DNA of 58,593 bases from an uncultured Bacteroides sp. GTDB lineage: Bacteria; Bacteroidota; Bacteroidia; Bacteroidales; Bacteroidaceae. Below the pieces are notes generated by a model. The model was not told where the DNA came from. It did no database searches and saw only the letters and a list, made by a program, of their open reading frames with translations. Every line of letters starts with the position of its first letter. The stretch's first letter is position 1. Shown here one piece after another: positions 8,552 through 17,555 of the stretch. Both the position numbers and the translations under genes were made by a program. The stretch is from the NCBI GenBank assembly GCA_958453305.1, contig CAUDXH010000012.1, forward strand, positions 1 through 58,593. The letters are read 5' to 3'.

Positions 8552-9235
8552 TTACAGTCCGAATTTATATCCCACAGACAGGGTCAGCGTATGATAGTTG
8601 GCTCCAATGACATCTCCGCTGCCTTCTTTTCCGAGCGAGAGGTCGTATTGCAGTTTCATATACCAGTTGTTGGTTTCTACCCCTATATTCGATGTGAGTC
8701 CCCAGTCGAAGTTTCTAGCCTTGTCATACAGGAACTGGTTGGAGTTTCCGAACTGGTCTTCTCCATATACATATCCGTCATAATATTGTGCATTCTCTCC
8801 CGGATAATACCCTTTCAGGAAATAAGGATCCCCTTCAATTTTGTTTTTCAGGCAGAATCCCACATACGGACCCACTCCGAAAAACATCTTCGTCTGTCTT
8901 CCCACATTCCATTTAAATTTGGCAAGTACCGGTACCTGCAGGAAGTGTCTGGTTTGTGAAACGTTTTCCATCCATGTGGCATCACCGTTGCTGTAGATTC
9001 CTCCATGGTCGATGGTATACCCCCGGAAGGTATAAAACAATCCGGACTCAATGGCAAAATGCTTGGTCAGGTTGAAGTCGGCAGATACACCGATTTTCGC
9101 CGACGGTCTCCAACTTTGTCCCCATCCCCCTCTCATTACGGCTGATACGCCGGCCTCGGGAGCTAACGTTACATGCTGTGCATGCAGTGCGCAGGCACTT
9201 GCTGCCAGTGCGCAAACGAGTAATGTTTTCTTCAT
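8552..9235 (-). CDS. Outer-membrane beta-barrel protein (PorT-like)
   Basis: A 227-residue secreted protein. The signal peptide is residues 1-20 (MKKTLLVCALAASACALHAQ) with a likely cut after AQ. The mature part consists of alternating amphipathic strands such as KIGVSADFNLTKHFAIESGL and ends in SVGYKFGL, typical of small eight-stranded barrels of the outer-membrane-beta-barrel family in Bacteroidetes. Function is unknown. ATG 9235 is chosen because the signal peptide begins there; the upstream in-frame ATG would bury it. It is divergent from the histidine kinase gene. Confidence 0.8.
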   Translation of the reverse strand: MKKTLLVCALAASACALHAQHVTLAPEAGVSAVMRGGWGQSWRPSAKIGVSADFNLTKHFAIESGLFYTFRGYTIDHGGIYSNGDATWMENVSQTRHFLQVPVLAKFKWNVGRQTKMFFGVGPYVGFCLKNKIEGDPYFLKGYYPGENAQYYDGYVYGEDQFGNSNQFLYDKARNFDWGLTSNIGVETNNWYMKLQYDLSLGKEGSGDVIGANYHTLTLSVGYKFGL

Positions 9236-9301
9236 AATTTGAATGTGTTTATATAAATACTTTAATTTGAAAGCATGATTGCTAGCAATTTTCCTATGCA
9301 G

Positions 9302-9337
9302 CAAAGGTAGATTGTCTTTATGAGATAGATTGTCTTT
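9302..9337 (-). promoter_or_regulatory. Promoter and direct repeat upstream of the outer-membrane protein gene
   Basis: On the minus strand an exact -7 TACCTTTG lies at 9309-9302. Just upstream the 12-mer TAGATTGTCTTT (plus-strand reading) occurs twice, at 9308-9319 and 9326-9337, with an 18-bp period. This could be a regulator site over the -33 region. Confidence 0.5.
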
Positions 9338-9540
9338 GTAGTGTAATCTTTTGTTTGTAAAAAGGTAATCATTTTGCTATTTTTGGTGACTTGATTGACG
9401 GGTACTGTTGTTTTTTAGCGGTATTAGATAAAATCTCTTTTCTTTAAAAAAAGAATGTTGTTTTAGGTTGCGTTATGTTTAAAAAAGAGAAAGATACTTT
9501 TTTACTTTATCTCATGTGATAATGGAAGTAGTTATTTATA

Positions 9541-9548
9541 TAACTTTG
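9541..9548 (+). promoter_or_regulatory. -7 element for the histidine kinase gene
   Basis: Exact TAACTTTG 24 bases before the ATG at 9572. No clean TTTG is seen at -33. The rest of the 9338-9540 stretch is AT-rich with no gene. Confidence 0.5.
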
Positions 9549-9571
9549 TGTGAATTTTATAATCATGATTC

Positions 9572-10933
9572 ATGAGAAAGCTACTATGGGTTCCTATTAC
9601 GGTGATTGTTTCTATACTCCTTTTAGAAGGAATATGGTTTAATCGGCTTTGCTTAGAATATGGGGAAAAGAAACTAGTGGAGATAAACCAGATTTTGTCT
9701 GTATGTATAGGCAAAGAACTCTCATTACGGGAATATGGATATCCTGAAAATCCAAAGTGTCCTAAAGAAATTTATATGGTACAAGATACCTTGCCGGAGG
9801 AAGCACGGATGAAAGGTGATACCTTAAATATGGATGAATTGACAAAGAAACATATTGGAAAAATGTTTTCAGAAATACTTCAACAAGTGTCTCAGGATAT
9901 TTATATAGATAAAGGGGAGTATCTTTTGTTCTCTAACTTAGACAGCATTTTTCGAGCAGAGCTTGAAACAGAAGGAGTTAATGTCGATTACCGGCTTTCA
10001 TGGTACGACCATGATACGACAGCTATTCAGACCGCAGGAACCCTTTCCGCTTCTCATTCTCATGAAACGAGTAAAACCCGGCTGTTTCCCATCGGCACAC
10101 GAGGCTTGCAGTTTGTAGATGCGGAAGTGGATATCCATCTTTCCTTGTTTATGAAGCAGATGCTTTACCTGCTGCTGCTTTCCGGCGTGCTTGCCGTGGT
10201 GGTGATGGGCTGTGTGGTTTATCTGCTTGTTACCATCCGCAAGAAGAACCGGCTGTTCCGTCAGCGTGAGGCGAGTGTGAACGGTACGGTACACGATTTG
10301 AAAGCTCCCCTGAACAGCATTGTCGCCTTGATGGGACTGCTTAAACGGCATGTCACGGCAGAGACCGATCGCGCCTTGATTGAAAAGACTTCGGCTCAAG
10401 CCCGTAGTCTGGTGGGTGAGATTGAGGAACTGCTGATTACTGCCCGCCGCGATAGGCAGCGTCTTTATATCCGGAAAAAGGAAGTCGATTTGCCGGCTTT
10501 GATTCATGCGGCTTGCGCGAGCGTGGAGGCACAATATGAAGCAAAACCGCACCGTATCTGTATAGAAGCGGAAACTGAATCCGTTCCTCTGTATGCCGAC
10601 GGACTGTATGTGACGAACGTAATCCGCAATCTGATAGAGAATGCGCTGAAGTATTCAGACGACGGGGTGGAGGTACGGATACGTGCCGTCAGCGGGAAGG
10701 ATTTTACGGAGCTGGTGGTGGAAGATACAGGCTGGGGAATTGACCGGCGTTATCAGAAGAAAGTGTTTACCCAGTTTTTCCAAGTTCCTCATCGGGAAGA
10801 AGCTGCCCGGCGTGGCTATGGGGTGGGGCTTGCTTATGTGAAGTATATTATGGAGGCACACGGAGGAAGCATCCGTCTGGAGAGTACGCCCGATAAGGGC
10901 AGCCGCTTTGTGTGCCGCTTTCCTAAACAATAG
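9572..10933 (+). CDS. Membrane sensor histidine kinase
   Basis: A 453-residue two-component sensor. Transmembrane segment 1 is about residues 5-20 and segment 2 about 190-215 (LYLLLLSGVLAVVVMGCVVY), with a ~165-residue periplasmic sensor between. The HisKA phospho-acceptor His is in VHDLKAPLNS, and the ATPase boxes are NLIENALKYSDD (N), DTGWGI (G1) and GYGVGLAYVK (G2). All key residues are present. The response regulator gene follows 23 bases later. Base composition changes inside the gene: sampled 60-base lines are 30-42% GC in the sensor and 50-57% in the kinase part. The signal sensed is unknown. Confidence 0.92.
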   Translation: MRKLLWVPITVIVSILLLEGIWFNRLCLEYGEKKLVEINQILSVCIGKELSLREYGYPENPKCPKEIYMVQDTLPEEARMKGDTLNMDELTKKHIGKMFSEILQQVSQDIYIDKGEYLLFSNLDSIFRAELETEGVNVDYRLSWYDHDTTAIQTAGTLSASHSHETSKTRLFPIGTRGLQFVDAEVDIHLSLFMKQMLYLLLLSGVLAVVVMGCVVYLLVTIRKKNRLFRQREASVNGTVHDLKAPLNSIVALMGLLKRHVTAETDRALIEKTSAQARSLVGEIEELLITARRDRQRLYIRKKEVDLPALIHAACASVEAQYEAKPHRICIEAETESVPLYADGLYVTNVIRNLIENALKYSDDGVEVRIRAVSGKDFTELVVEDTGWGIDRRYQKKVFTQFFQVPHREEAARRGYGVGLAYVKYIMEAHGGSIRLESTPDKGSRFVCRFPKQ

Positions 10934-10956
10934 GTAATGAAGTGACGAAAAGAAAC

Positions 10957-11616
10957 ATGATGAAGATACTTTTTATTGACGACGACCCGCTGTTGGGTCA
11001 GATTATTACGACAGCACTTGCTGAAGAGGGATATGAAGTGTGTTACCAGAACTCGCTGGCTGCCATGGTTGCAGTGGCAGAGGAGGTGAAGCCTGATATG
11101 GTGGTCTTGGATGTGGAGATTGGCGAGGCAGATGGCATCGAAGCCATTCCGCAGGTGCATCGGATATTGCCTGGAGTGCCGGTCATAATTGTGTCTTCGC
11201 ATACGCAGGCCAGTGAGGTGGTGCGGGCAATGGATGGAGGAGCCGTGGGCTATCTGAAGAAGCCTTTCGAGCCGGAAGAACTGTGTGCGTATGTGCGTCG
11301 TTATGCCGATGTGTCACTGGAGCCGGCTAGGTGGGTGAAGTTCGGTGAACTGACGGTAGACCGCCGTACGCGTATATTGTCTCAATGTGGTCAGGAGCTG
11401 AAGCGGCTGACCAAGCTGGAATGGACGCTTCTTGAACTTTTTGTGTCCCGGAGGGGACAGGTGGTTTCGCGCGAGGAACTGGCAACGGTGTGGGAAGGGA
11501 GTGTCATGAATGAGCATAGTCTGTATAATTATATCAGGCGTCTGCGTGAACTGCTGGCGGCTGACCCGTCGTTGAGGCTGGAGAAGTCGGGAGAGGGGTA
11601 TGTGTTTTGTTTTTGA
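10957..11616 (+). CDS. OmpR/PhoB-family response regulator
   Basis: A 219-residue DNA-binding regulator. The receiver domain is residues 1-115, with acidic pocket FIDDD, phospho-acceptor Asp in VVLDVEIGEADG, Ser/Thr switch IIVSS and Lys in LKKPF. The C-terminal winged helix (about 125-218) has LTKLEWTLLELFVSRRGQVV and ends in EGYVF, the OmpR-type signature. The ATG at 10957 is preferred over an in-frame GTG at 10942. It is paired with the kinase immediately upstream. A candidate target is the tandem site at 11666-11686 in front of the next gene. Confidence 0.92.
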   Translation: MMKILFIDDDPLLGQIITTALAEEGYEVCYQNSLAAMVAVAEEVKPDMVVLDVEIGEADGIEAIPQVHRILPGVPVIIVSSHTQASEVVRAMDGGAVGYLKKPFEPEELCAYVRRYADVSLEPARWVKFGELTVDRRTRILSQCGQELKRLTKLEWTLLELFVSRRGQVVSREELATVWEGSVMNEHSLYNYIRRLRELLAADPSLRLEKSGEGYVFCF

Positions 11617-11660
11617 GTTCTTGAGTTTTTAAGTTTTTGGGTTGCTGAGTCTTTTAGCCC
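11617..11660. repeat. AAGTTTTT-type repeat after the response regulator
   Basis: Degenerate copies of the 8-mer GAGTTTTT/AAGTTTTT directly follow the regulator's stop codon. This is the same repeat family seen before three other start codons, but here it is in the opposite orientation to the next gene. Confidence 0.5.
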
Positions 11661-11665
11661 TTTAG

Positions 11666-11701
11666 TTTTCAGAATCTTTTCAGAATTGGATGTTACCTTC
11701 G
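11666..11701 (+). promoter_or_regulatory. OmpR-type tandem site plus promoter for the PepSY-like gene
   Basis: TTTTCAGAAT occurs twice with one base between (11666-11675 and 11677-11686), an 11-bp period typical of OmpR-family dimer sites. A near-consensus -7 TACCTTCG follows at 11694-11701, so the tandem site covers the -33 position, as expected for activation. Confidence 0.65.
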
Positions 11702-11732
11702 TAAAACAATAACATAAAAACAGGCTAAAGAT

Positions 11733-12632
11733 ATGAAGAAAAAACTTTTATTAGGAGCTCTTTTGATGAGTGGAATGCTCTTCTTGGGCGCATGCGACAA
11801 TGATGATTCTCCGAAAGGAAACGGAAGTGAAAATGTTCCTCAAAAGGTATTGGCTGCCTTTGAAAAGGAGTATGGGGATGCTCCGGTTACTTGGGAACTG
11901 AAAGGAGATTATGCGGTGGCAAATCTGACACGTACCGGTGAAACGGCATGGTTTGAAGTTTCTACTGCCTTGTGTGGACTGAAAGAGGTGGATGTGCCTT
12001 TCGCTCAACTTCCGGTTGCGGTAAAGACAGCTTTTGAAGCAAGCGGTTATAAGACATGGAAGGTGGACGATGTGGATAAACTGGTCCGCAAAGACAGTGA
12101 AACGCTTTATGTGATTGAGGCGGAGCAGGGTGAAAAGGAAGTCGACTTGTATTATACCGAGGCAGGGGTGCTGATGCATGAAATTTTTGATGTAGAAGAA
12201 AATGATTATGAATCGTATTTCCCGCAGACTCCAGATACGGATGTAACAGCTTGGGTAAAGGAACATTTAGGTGCTGATGCCAAGATTGTGGAATATGATA
12301 AAGAACGGAATCATCTTGAAGTGGATGTGGTTGCCGATGGGCTGAAGGTTGAAGTATTGTTCTCGGCAAATATGGAATGGCTTCAGACGAAGACGGAGTT
12401 TGAGGGACGGCAGTTAAGCAACGTTCCGGAGGTCGTGATGCAGGCTGCTAAAGCTGAATACCCGAAAGCGGTGATAGAGGAGGTAGACCGGATTCAGACA
12501 GCCGATGGCGATTTTTATTGCGTAGAGCTGGAAGAGGTGTTGACTGACCATGATTATCAAGTGTTTGTAGATGCTGTTACGAATCAGGTGGTTTCTCGTC
12601 CTGTCTTGCCCGAAGATAAATTTAAAGGATAA
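11733..12632 (+). CDS. PepSY-like domain lipoprotein
   Basis: A 299-residue lipoprotein. The signal ends in the lipobox LGAC with Cys near residue 21. The mature part has repeated PepSY-like units (DUF2874 type): VPQKVLAAFEKEYGDAPVTW, LPVAVKTAFEASGYKTWKVD and VPEVVMQAAKAEYPKAVIEE, each a helix leading into beta strands. Such proteins are frequent partners of two-component systems in Bacteroides, and their role is unproven. It lies 116 bases after the response regulator with its own promoter and a putative regulator site, so it is probably a regulon member of that system. A strong terminator follows. Confidence 0.82.
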   Translation: MKKKLLLGALLMSGMLFLGACDNDDSPKGNGSENVPQKVLAAFEKEYGDAPVTWELKGDYAVANLTRTGETAWFEVSTALCGLKEVDVPFAQLPVAVKTAFEASGYKTWKVDDVDKLVRKDSETLYVIEAEQGEKEVDLYYTEAGVLMHEIFDVEENDYESYFPQTPDTDVTAWVKEHLGADAKIVEYDKERNHLEVDVVADGLKVEVLFSANMEWLQTKTEFEGRQLSNVPEVVMQAAKAEYPKAVIEEVDRIQTADGDFYCVELEEVLTDHDYQVFVDAVTNQVVSRPVLPEDKFKG

Positions 12633-12669
12633 ATAAGCCGGTGGTAAAAACGCTTCGGTGAATAAAAAG

Positions 12670-12707
12670 AAACGCCCTGACATTTCAAAAGAGATGTCAG
12701 GGCGTTT
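12670..12707. terminator. Bidirectional rho-independent terminator
   Basis: Perfect 14-bp stem, AAACGCCCTGACAT with ATGTCAGGGCGTTT, 10-base loop, with A-rich and T-rich flanks on both sides. It lies between the converging PepSY-like and beta-galactosidase genes. Confidence 0.9.
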
Positions 12708-12767
12708 TGTTATACCTGTCAAGGCGTTTCCGTCCGGCTGTTGCCGGATGGAAATTTGCTTGTCAGC

Positions 12768-15700
12768 TTATTCAATCACGATGTTGCTTTTAACCGGTGT
12801 CATGATGAAGGTAAATTCATAGTCACCGTAAGGCAGCATGTATTGCGGCAATGGAATCGCTCCCCAGCTGTTTACGCAGGCAAGTCCCATCTGGGCTTTG
12901 TCAATCAATACGTTGGTCAGGTCGGCTTGTTCCACTTCGTTGGAGTGCTCCTGACGTTTTTCCCAACCTGAATCGAGTGATTCGATGGTGTAGTGAAGGG
13001 CAGAAGCCGAGAAAGGAGCTTCGGCAACAAACTGCAAGCCGCATCCGGCATCGTTCAGCTGCTTCCACCAGCGGATGTCTGACTTAGTTCCGTTTTCCTG
13101 CGGACGGATGTAGGCATAGAACTGTTCGCTTACGGTCTGGTTATAAATGCCGAGGTCGGTACAGCTCTTGCGGTCGGCGTAGTTTTCCACCGGACCACGT
13201 CCGTAGTAAGAAATGTTTTCAAACGATTTCGGCATAACCAGCTGCATACCGAAGCGGAAGAGGTTGGATACTTTGGCACCCTTGTCGGCAGTCATCTTTT
13301 GTGTCACCTTCACAGCTCCTTCGTTGTTGATGGTATAAGTCAAGGTCAGCTTGGCAGATACGGCTTTCATTTCATATTCGGCAGTTACCACAGCCAGTCC
13401 GTCAACGGTTTCACCTTTCAGTGACAAGAGCTTGATACCCGGATTTTTCCATGCAGCATATTTCTGTTGCAAGCCGGCTCCGAAGTCGTTGTCGGTCGGT
13501 GCACGCCAGAAGTTCGGCGACAAGGCTGCTCCTTCTTTAATTAGATCCAGTCCGTCAACTTCATACTTGTCCATATATCCGTTGAACTTGTTGAAGCGGA
13601 TGTTGAAGTGTTCGCCTTCTACCACCATACGGTTGTAGTTTTCGTTGTTCACCACCGGACTTACCACAGCGAGGTTGCTCTGTTTCACGTTCTTCAGTTC
13701 CATGGAAGGAGCTTTATACGGACTAACTTCCAACTGAGCTTTAGCCACTACATGACCGGCAGGAATCAATCCTTCGCGGTTCTTCTGTACATACTTCACG
13801 TTAAGCAGTGCTTCACCGCACTTGCATACATCACCCGTTTCAATGCGTACGGTTGCCGTTTGCTGCGGAGCCACGTTCAGATTCTCGATGCGTCCGCTAC
13901 GTACGGCTTTTCCGTTTTTCAGCAGTTCCCATTCAAGGGCATAGGCAGAAAGGTCGCGGAAGAAGTTTTCATTATACACGCTGATTTCACCTTTGGAAAG
14001 GTCTTTTGCCGTAGTCCAGATGTTCTGATAGTAGTAACCCACTTCATACATGTGCGGGTTCGGCTTGCGGTCGGGGCTGATCAGTCCGTTGTCGCAGAAG
14101 TTGTTGTCGCTGGCATCGAATGCGTTGAAGTCGCCTCCGTAGGCATAAATCATCTTGCCGTTCTTGCCGGTCCAGCGGCAAGACTGGTCAACGAAGTCCC
14201 AGATAAATCCACCCTGATATTTCGGATATTTACGGATGATGTCCCAGTATTCCTTGAATCCGCCCTGTGAGTTACCCATGGCGTGAGCATATTCACACTG
14301 GATAAGCGGTTTCTGCTTGCTGTCATCTTCACTGTACTTGATGCAGCCGTTATAGTCGTAATACATCGGGCAGAAGATGTCGGTCTTTCCGTTCTGACCT
14401 GCCTGCTCATATTGTACGGCACGGCTCGGGTCTTCGGCTTTAACCCAATCGTAGGCAGCTTCAAAGTTCGGTCCGTATCCGGCTTCATTACCCAGTGACC
14501 AGAAAATGATACTCGGGTGGTTGAAACTGCGCTGTACGTTGCGCTGGTTGCGTTCCAGGTGCGCTTTCTTGTAAGACGGATTCTTTGCCAGTGTCTTTTC
14601 ACCATATCCCATTCCGTGTGATTCGATGTTGGCTTCTGCTACCACATAGATACCATATTGGTCGCACAGTTCATACCAGAAGTTATCGTCGGGATAGTGA
14701 CAGGTGCGCACGGCATTCAGGTTAAACTGCTTCATGATTTGAATATCCTGAATCATGCGTTCGCGCGATACATAATATCCTCCATCGGGGTCCATTTCGT
14801 GGCGGTCGGCTCCCTTGAAGAGCACGGGCTGACCGTTGACCAGAATCTGGGCGTTTTTCAGTTCAATCTTGCGGAAACCTACCTTTACGGGAACCACTTC
14901 GCTGATGGTATTTCCGTTTTTCAGTGTAGCACGCAGGGTGTAGAGGTAAGGCGTTTCGGCAGTCCATTTGTTCGGATTGTTCAGCTGGAGTGTAGCCGAT
15001 ACGTTGCCCGAACCTTTTACTTCATCGCTTGCCACCACGTTATTCTGCGCATCGAGCAGTTCCAGTGTCACGTTTGCACTTCCTTTCAGTTTGAGGTTGA
15101 CAGCCAGCGAGCCGTTCTTATATTCACTGTCGAGGTCGGGCGTTACGCGCAGGTCATCGATACGCTTTTTGTTTCGGGTATAGAGATAGCAGTCGCGAGC
15201 CACACCGGTATAGCGGAAGAAGTCCTGGTCTTCCAGATACGTACCGTCGCACCAGCGGAATACCTGAAACGCAATCACGTTTTTCTGTCCCGGCTTCAGG
15301 TACGGAGTAAGGTCGAACTCAGCTTCCAGCTTGCTGTCTTCGCTGTAGCCCACATACTTTCCGTTCACCCATAGATACATGTTTGAGCTGACTGCCCCAA
15401 AGTGAGCGATGATGTCTTTTCCTTTCCAGTCGGCAGGAACGGTAATTTCACGGCGGTAAGAACCTACATTGTTGTTTTCAGTAGGCACATAAGGCGGTTT
15501 GCTTTCAAACTGGTTTCTCCATGCGTAACCCACATTGACATAAATCGGATCACCGTATCCGTTGAGTTCCCATACGGCAGGTACCTGCATATTGTCCCAT
15601 CCCTTGTCATTAAAGTCGGTTTTCCAGAAATCGGTGGGGCGTGCATCTGCATTTTTCACCCAGAAGAATTTCCAGGTACCGTTCAGCGACATGAAGTTGT

Positions 15701-15878
15701 TTGATTTCTCTTTTACTGCCTGTGCAGCTGCCTCTGTGCTTTCATAAGCAAAAAAGTTGGCATGCATCGGGGCGCGGTTTACTGCATTCACTTCCGGGTC
15801 AAGCCATTCCTTGAAGGTCTGGGCATTTCCTGAAAGGGTACAGGCACCTAAGATGCCAAATAAGATTTGTTTTTTCAT
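12768..15878 (-). CDS. GH2 beta-galactosidase, LacZ-type, secreted
   Basis: A 1036-residue enzyme, close to E. coli LacZ in length. The signal peptide is residues 1-19, ending near GNAQ. In order it has a GH2 sugar-binding jelly roll (with YVGYSEDSK), an Ig-like domain, a TIM barrel with acid/base Glu near residue 419 in ANIESHG and nucleophile Glu near 529 in QCEYAHAMGNS, a further Ig-like domain, and the Bgal_small_N C-terminal domain (LSPNFWRAPTDNDFG). All catalytic motifs are intact. It should cleave terminal beta-galactose in the periplasm. No susC/susD pair is adjacent, so it stands outside a classic polysaccharide locus. Confidence 0.95.
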   Translation of the reverse strand: MKKQILFGILGACTLSGNAQTFKEWLDPEVNAVNRAPMHANFFAYESTEAAAQAVKEKSNNFMSLNGTWKFFWVKNADARPTDFWKTDFNDKGWDNMQVPAVWELNGYGDPIYVNVGYAWRNQFESKPPYVPTENNNVGSYRREITVPADWKGKDIIAHFGAVSSNMYLWVNGKYVGYSEDSKLEAEFDLTPYLKPGQKNVIAFQVFRWCDGTYLEDQDFFRYTGVARDCYLYTRNKKRIDDLRVTPDLDSEYKNGSLAVNLKLKGSANVTLELLDAQNNVVASDEVKGSGNVSATLQLNNPNKWTAETPYLYTLRATLKNGNTISEVVPVKVGFRKIELKNAQILVNGQPVLFKGADRHEMDPDGGYYVSRERMIQDIQIMKQFNLNAVRTCHYPDDNFWYELCDQYGIYVVAEANIESHGMGYGEKTLAKNPSYKKAHLERNQRNVQRSFNHPSIIFWSLGNEAGYGPNFEAAYDWVKAEDPSRAVQYEQAGQNGKTDIFCPMYYDYNGCIKYSEDDSKQKPLIQCEYAHAMGNSQGGFKEYWDIIRKYPKYQGGFIWDFVDQSCRWTGKNGKMIYAYGGDFNAFDASDNNFCDNGLISPDRKPNPHMYEVGYYYQNIWTTAKDLSKGEISVYNENFFRDLSAYALEWELLKNGKAVRSGRIENLNVAPQQTATVRIETGDVCKCGEALLNVKYVQKNREGLIPAGHVVAKAQLEVSPYKAPSMELKNVKQSNLAVVSPVVNNENYNRMVVEGEHFNIRFNKFNGYMDKYEVDGLDLIKEGAALSPNFWRAPTDNDFGAGLQQKYAAWKNPGIKLLSLKGETVDGLAVVTAEYEMKAVSAKLTLTYTINNEGAVKVTQKMTADKGAKVSNLFRFGMQLVMPKSFENISYYGRGPVENYADRKSCTDLGIYNQTVSEQFYAYIRPQENGTKSDIRWWKQLNDAGCGLQFVAEAPFSASALHYTIESLDSGWEKRQEHSNEVEQADLTNVLIDKAQMGLACVNSWGAIPLPQYMLPYGDYEFTFIMTPVKSNIVIE

Positions 15879-15915
15879 GGTAAAATTAAGTTGTAGATTA
15901 ATTTGTATTTGGTTA

Positions 15916-15923
15916 CAAATGTA
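15916..15923 (-). promoter_or_regulatory. -7 element for the beta-galactosidase gene
   Basis: Exact TACATTTG on the minus strand, 38 bases ahead of the ATG at 15878. No convincing TTTG is visible at -33. Confidence 0.5.
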
Positions 15924-15957
15924 GTTGTTTTTCTTTTCGGCAGGGTATAAAAATCGG

Positions 15958-16911
15958 TCAATTTACCACCCATTTCCGGTCATGAGGGATAATTAACAGC
16001 GGATTATAATGCATACCTTCCTTGTCGGGGATGCGGATCAGATATTCTTTTCCGCTGTGGTCGGGCAGGGAAGTGCTGCGCAGCCACGGGTTCATGTTCC
16101 GAAGCAGCGCATAAGTAATGCCGTGACTTTTGGCAAAGCGTGCGAGGTCGTTGATGGTCGATGTAACCTTAATGTTCCGGTAAGGAACGGGCGGATACAG
16201 ATCGCTTGCCCGGAGATGGAAGCCGAACTGTGAGGGATTGGCAAGCATGATTTTTACGGCAAGGATGCGATAGACATAGCGGGCTGTTTCTTCCACCAGA
16301 TGGAGGTCGAGGGCATTTTCGGTAAACTGCTTGTCTTGCTCGCGCGTGATGCGTCCCTGTCCGGCATTATACGATGCCGCTACGGTTTCCCAGTTGCCGA
16401 AGCGGGCATACGCCTGCTTGAGATAACGGCAGGCAGCCTGGGTAGACTTTTCCACATGATACCGTTCGTCTACATGATGATTCACTTCCAGTCCGAACTC
16501 GCGTGCCGTTCCCTGCATGAACTGCCACAGCCCGGCGGCACCGGCTCCGGAACGGGCAAGCGGGTTAACATTGCTTTCTATTGCCATGAGATATTTGAAG
16601 TCGTCGGGAATTCCGTTTTCTTTCAAGATAGGCTCTACGACGGGGAAATACCGGTTAGCCCGTTTGATGATTTGCAGGGAAGTGCTGTGCATATACGTAA
16701 ATGCCATCAGTTCGCGGTCCATCCGTTCATGGCGGTCAAAGCGGGTCAGGTCGATAGTGGTTCCGCAAAACTCCACCGATTTAGGGACGGTGATACAGCT
16801 GTAAGACATGTGTTGAGGTTCCTCCTGCTCTTGTGCCATCGACTGGCAGGGACCGAAACTGAAGAGGAAAGGAGATAAGGCGAATAAGCAAATGAAGATG
16901 GATTTGTGCAT
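15958..16911 (-). CDS. Lytic transglycosylase (MltD/SLT-type)
   Basis: A 317-residue exported enzyme that cleaves the MurNAc-GlcNAc bond of peptidoglycan with formation of anhydro ends. A signal peptide (about residues 1-26) is followed by the SLT domain (about 90-220): catalytic Glu in LMAIESNVNP, then GAAGLWQFMQGTAREFGL and VAASYNAGQGRI. The C-terminal ~90 residues contain a LysM-like segment (DLARFAKSHGITYALLRNMN) that may bind glycan. All family motifs are present. It is followed by a minus-strand beta-galactosidase 79 bases away that has its own -7 element. Confidence 0.9.
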   Translation of the reverse strand: MHKSIFICLFALSPFLFSFGPCQSMAQEQEEPQHMSYSCITVPKSVEFCGTTIDLTRFDRHERMDRELMAFTYMHSTSLQIIKRANRYFPVVEPILKENGIPDDFKYLMAIESNVNPLARSGAGAAGLWQFMQGTAREFGLEVNHHVDERYHVEKSTQAACRYLKQAYARFGNWETVAASYNAGQGRITREQDKQFTENALDLHLVEETARYVYRILAVKIMLANPSQFGFHLRASDLYPPVPYRNIKVTSTINDLARFAKSHGITYALLRNMNPWLRSTSLPDHSGKEYLIRIPDKEGMHYNPLLIIPHDRKWVVN

Positions 16912-17033
16912 AATGGGTTAATGATTGTTGTTTCTTGTAAGTTTTCGTTTATATTAGGTGTATATATGTTTTAGATTAGATACAATTATGGATATTGAAA
17001 ATTAAATTATAAGGTTTGTTTCATACATTGTGG

Positions 17034-17555
17034 TTAAAAATACAAATGTATAAAAAAGGAAGCGTAGTCACGAATATTTCCTTTCAGTTCTGGATGTTGT
17101 TCACGCCACATCTTTGCCGTCATGCCGAACATGGCGACATTCAGCATATCAGCTTCATCGGCATAGATAATACTGGCTTGTTGGGTTGTCACTTCGTCGG
17201 GAATAAGGTTCTGCTTTATGGCGTCGGTGTGTATGCGATAGTTGATTTTCGATAGTTCCCGTTTTGCAGACCAACCGAGCAGCCGTTGTTCCTCGGTCTT
17301 TAACCGTTGAAACTCTTTAGCTATATAAATCTTAAATTCAGGACTTATCCACATTGCAAATTCAAAAGCAATATCCTTATGCGCATACGTTCCGCCATAT
17401 CTTCCGGCTTTTGCTTGCAAACTTATGGCATTGGTGCGAGATACAAACTCTTTCACGCTAATCTTAAAACTGTTAAGCCCCGATTGGTTTCTAATTGTGG
17501 CGAATTCGCCATAATTAAAATCGGGATTATATACCTTTACTGAAATCTTAGCCAT
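17034..17555 (-). pseudogene. KilA-N family protein, internally deleted and truncated
   Basis: A 173-residue reading frame. Residues from about 8 to 165 match, from memory, the middle of Bacteroides KilA-N proteins (~270 aa): LNSFKISVKEFVSRTNAI, KAGRYGGTYAHKDIAFEFA, SPEFKIYIAKEFQRLK, SKINYRIHTDAIKQNLIP and EADMLNVAMFGMTAKMWR. The usual N-terminal KilA-N core after MAKI-VK is missing: MAKISVK runs straight into YNPDFNYGEF. The conserved C-terminal tail after NIRDYA is replaced by SFFIHLYF and a stop. It is therefore probably a decaying phage- or element-derived gene. A short functional variant is possible but less likely. Confidence 0.65.
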
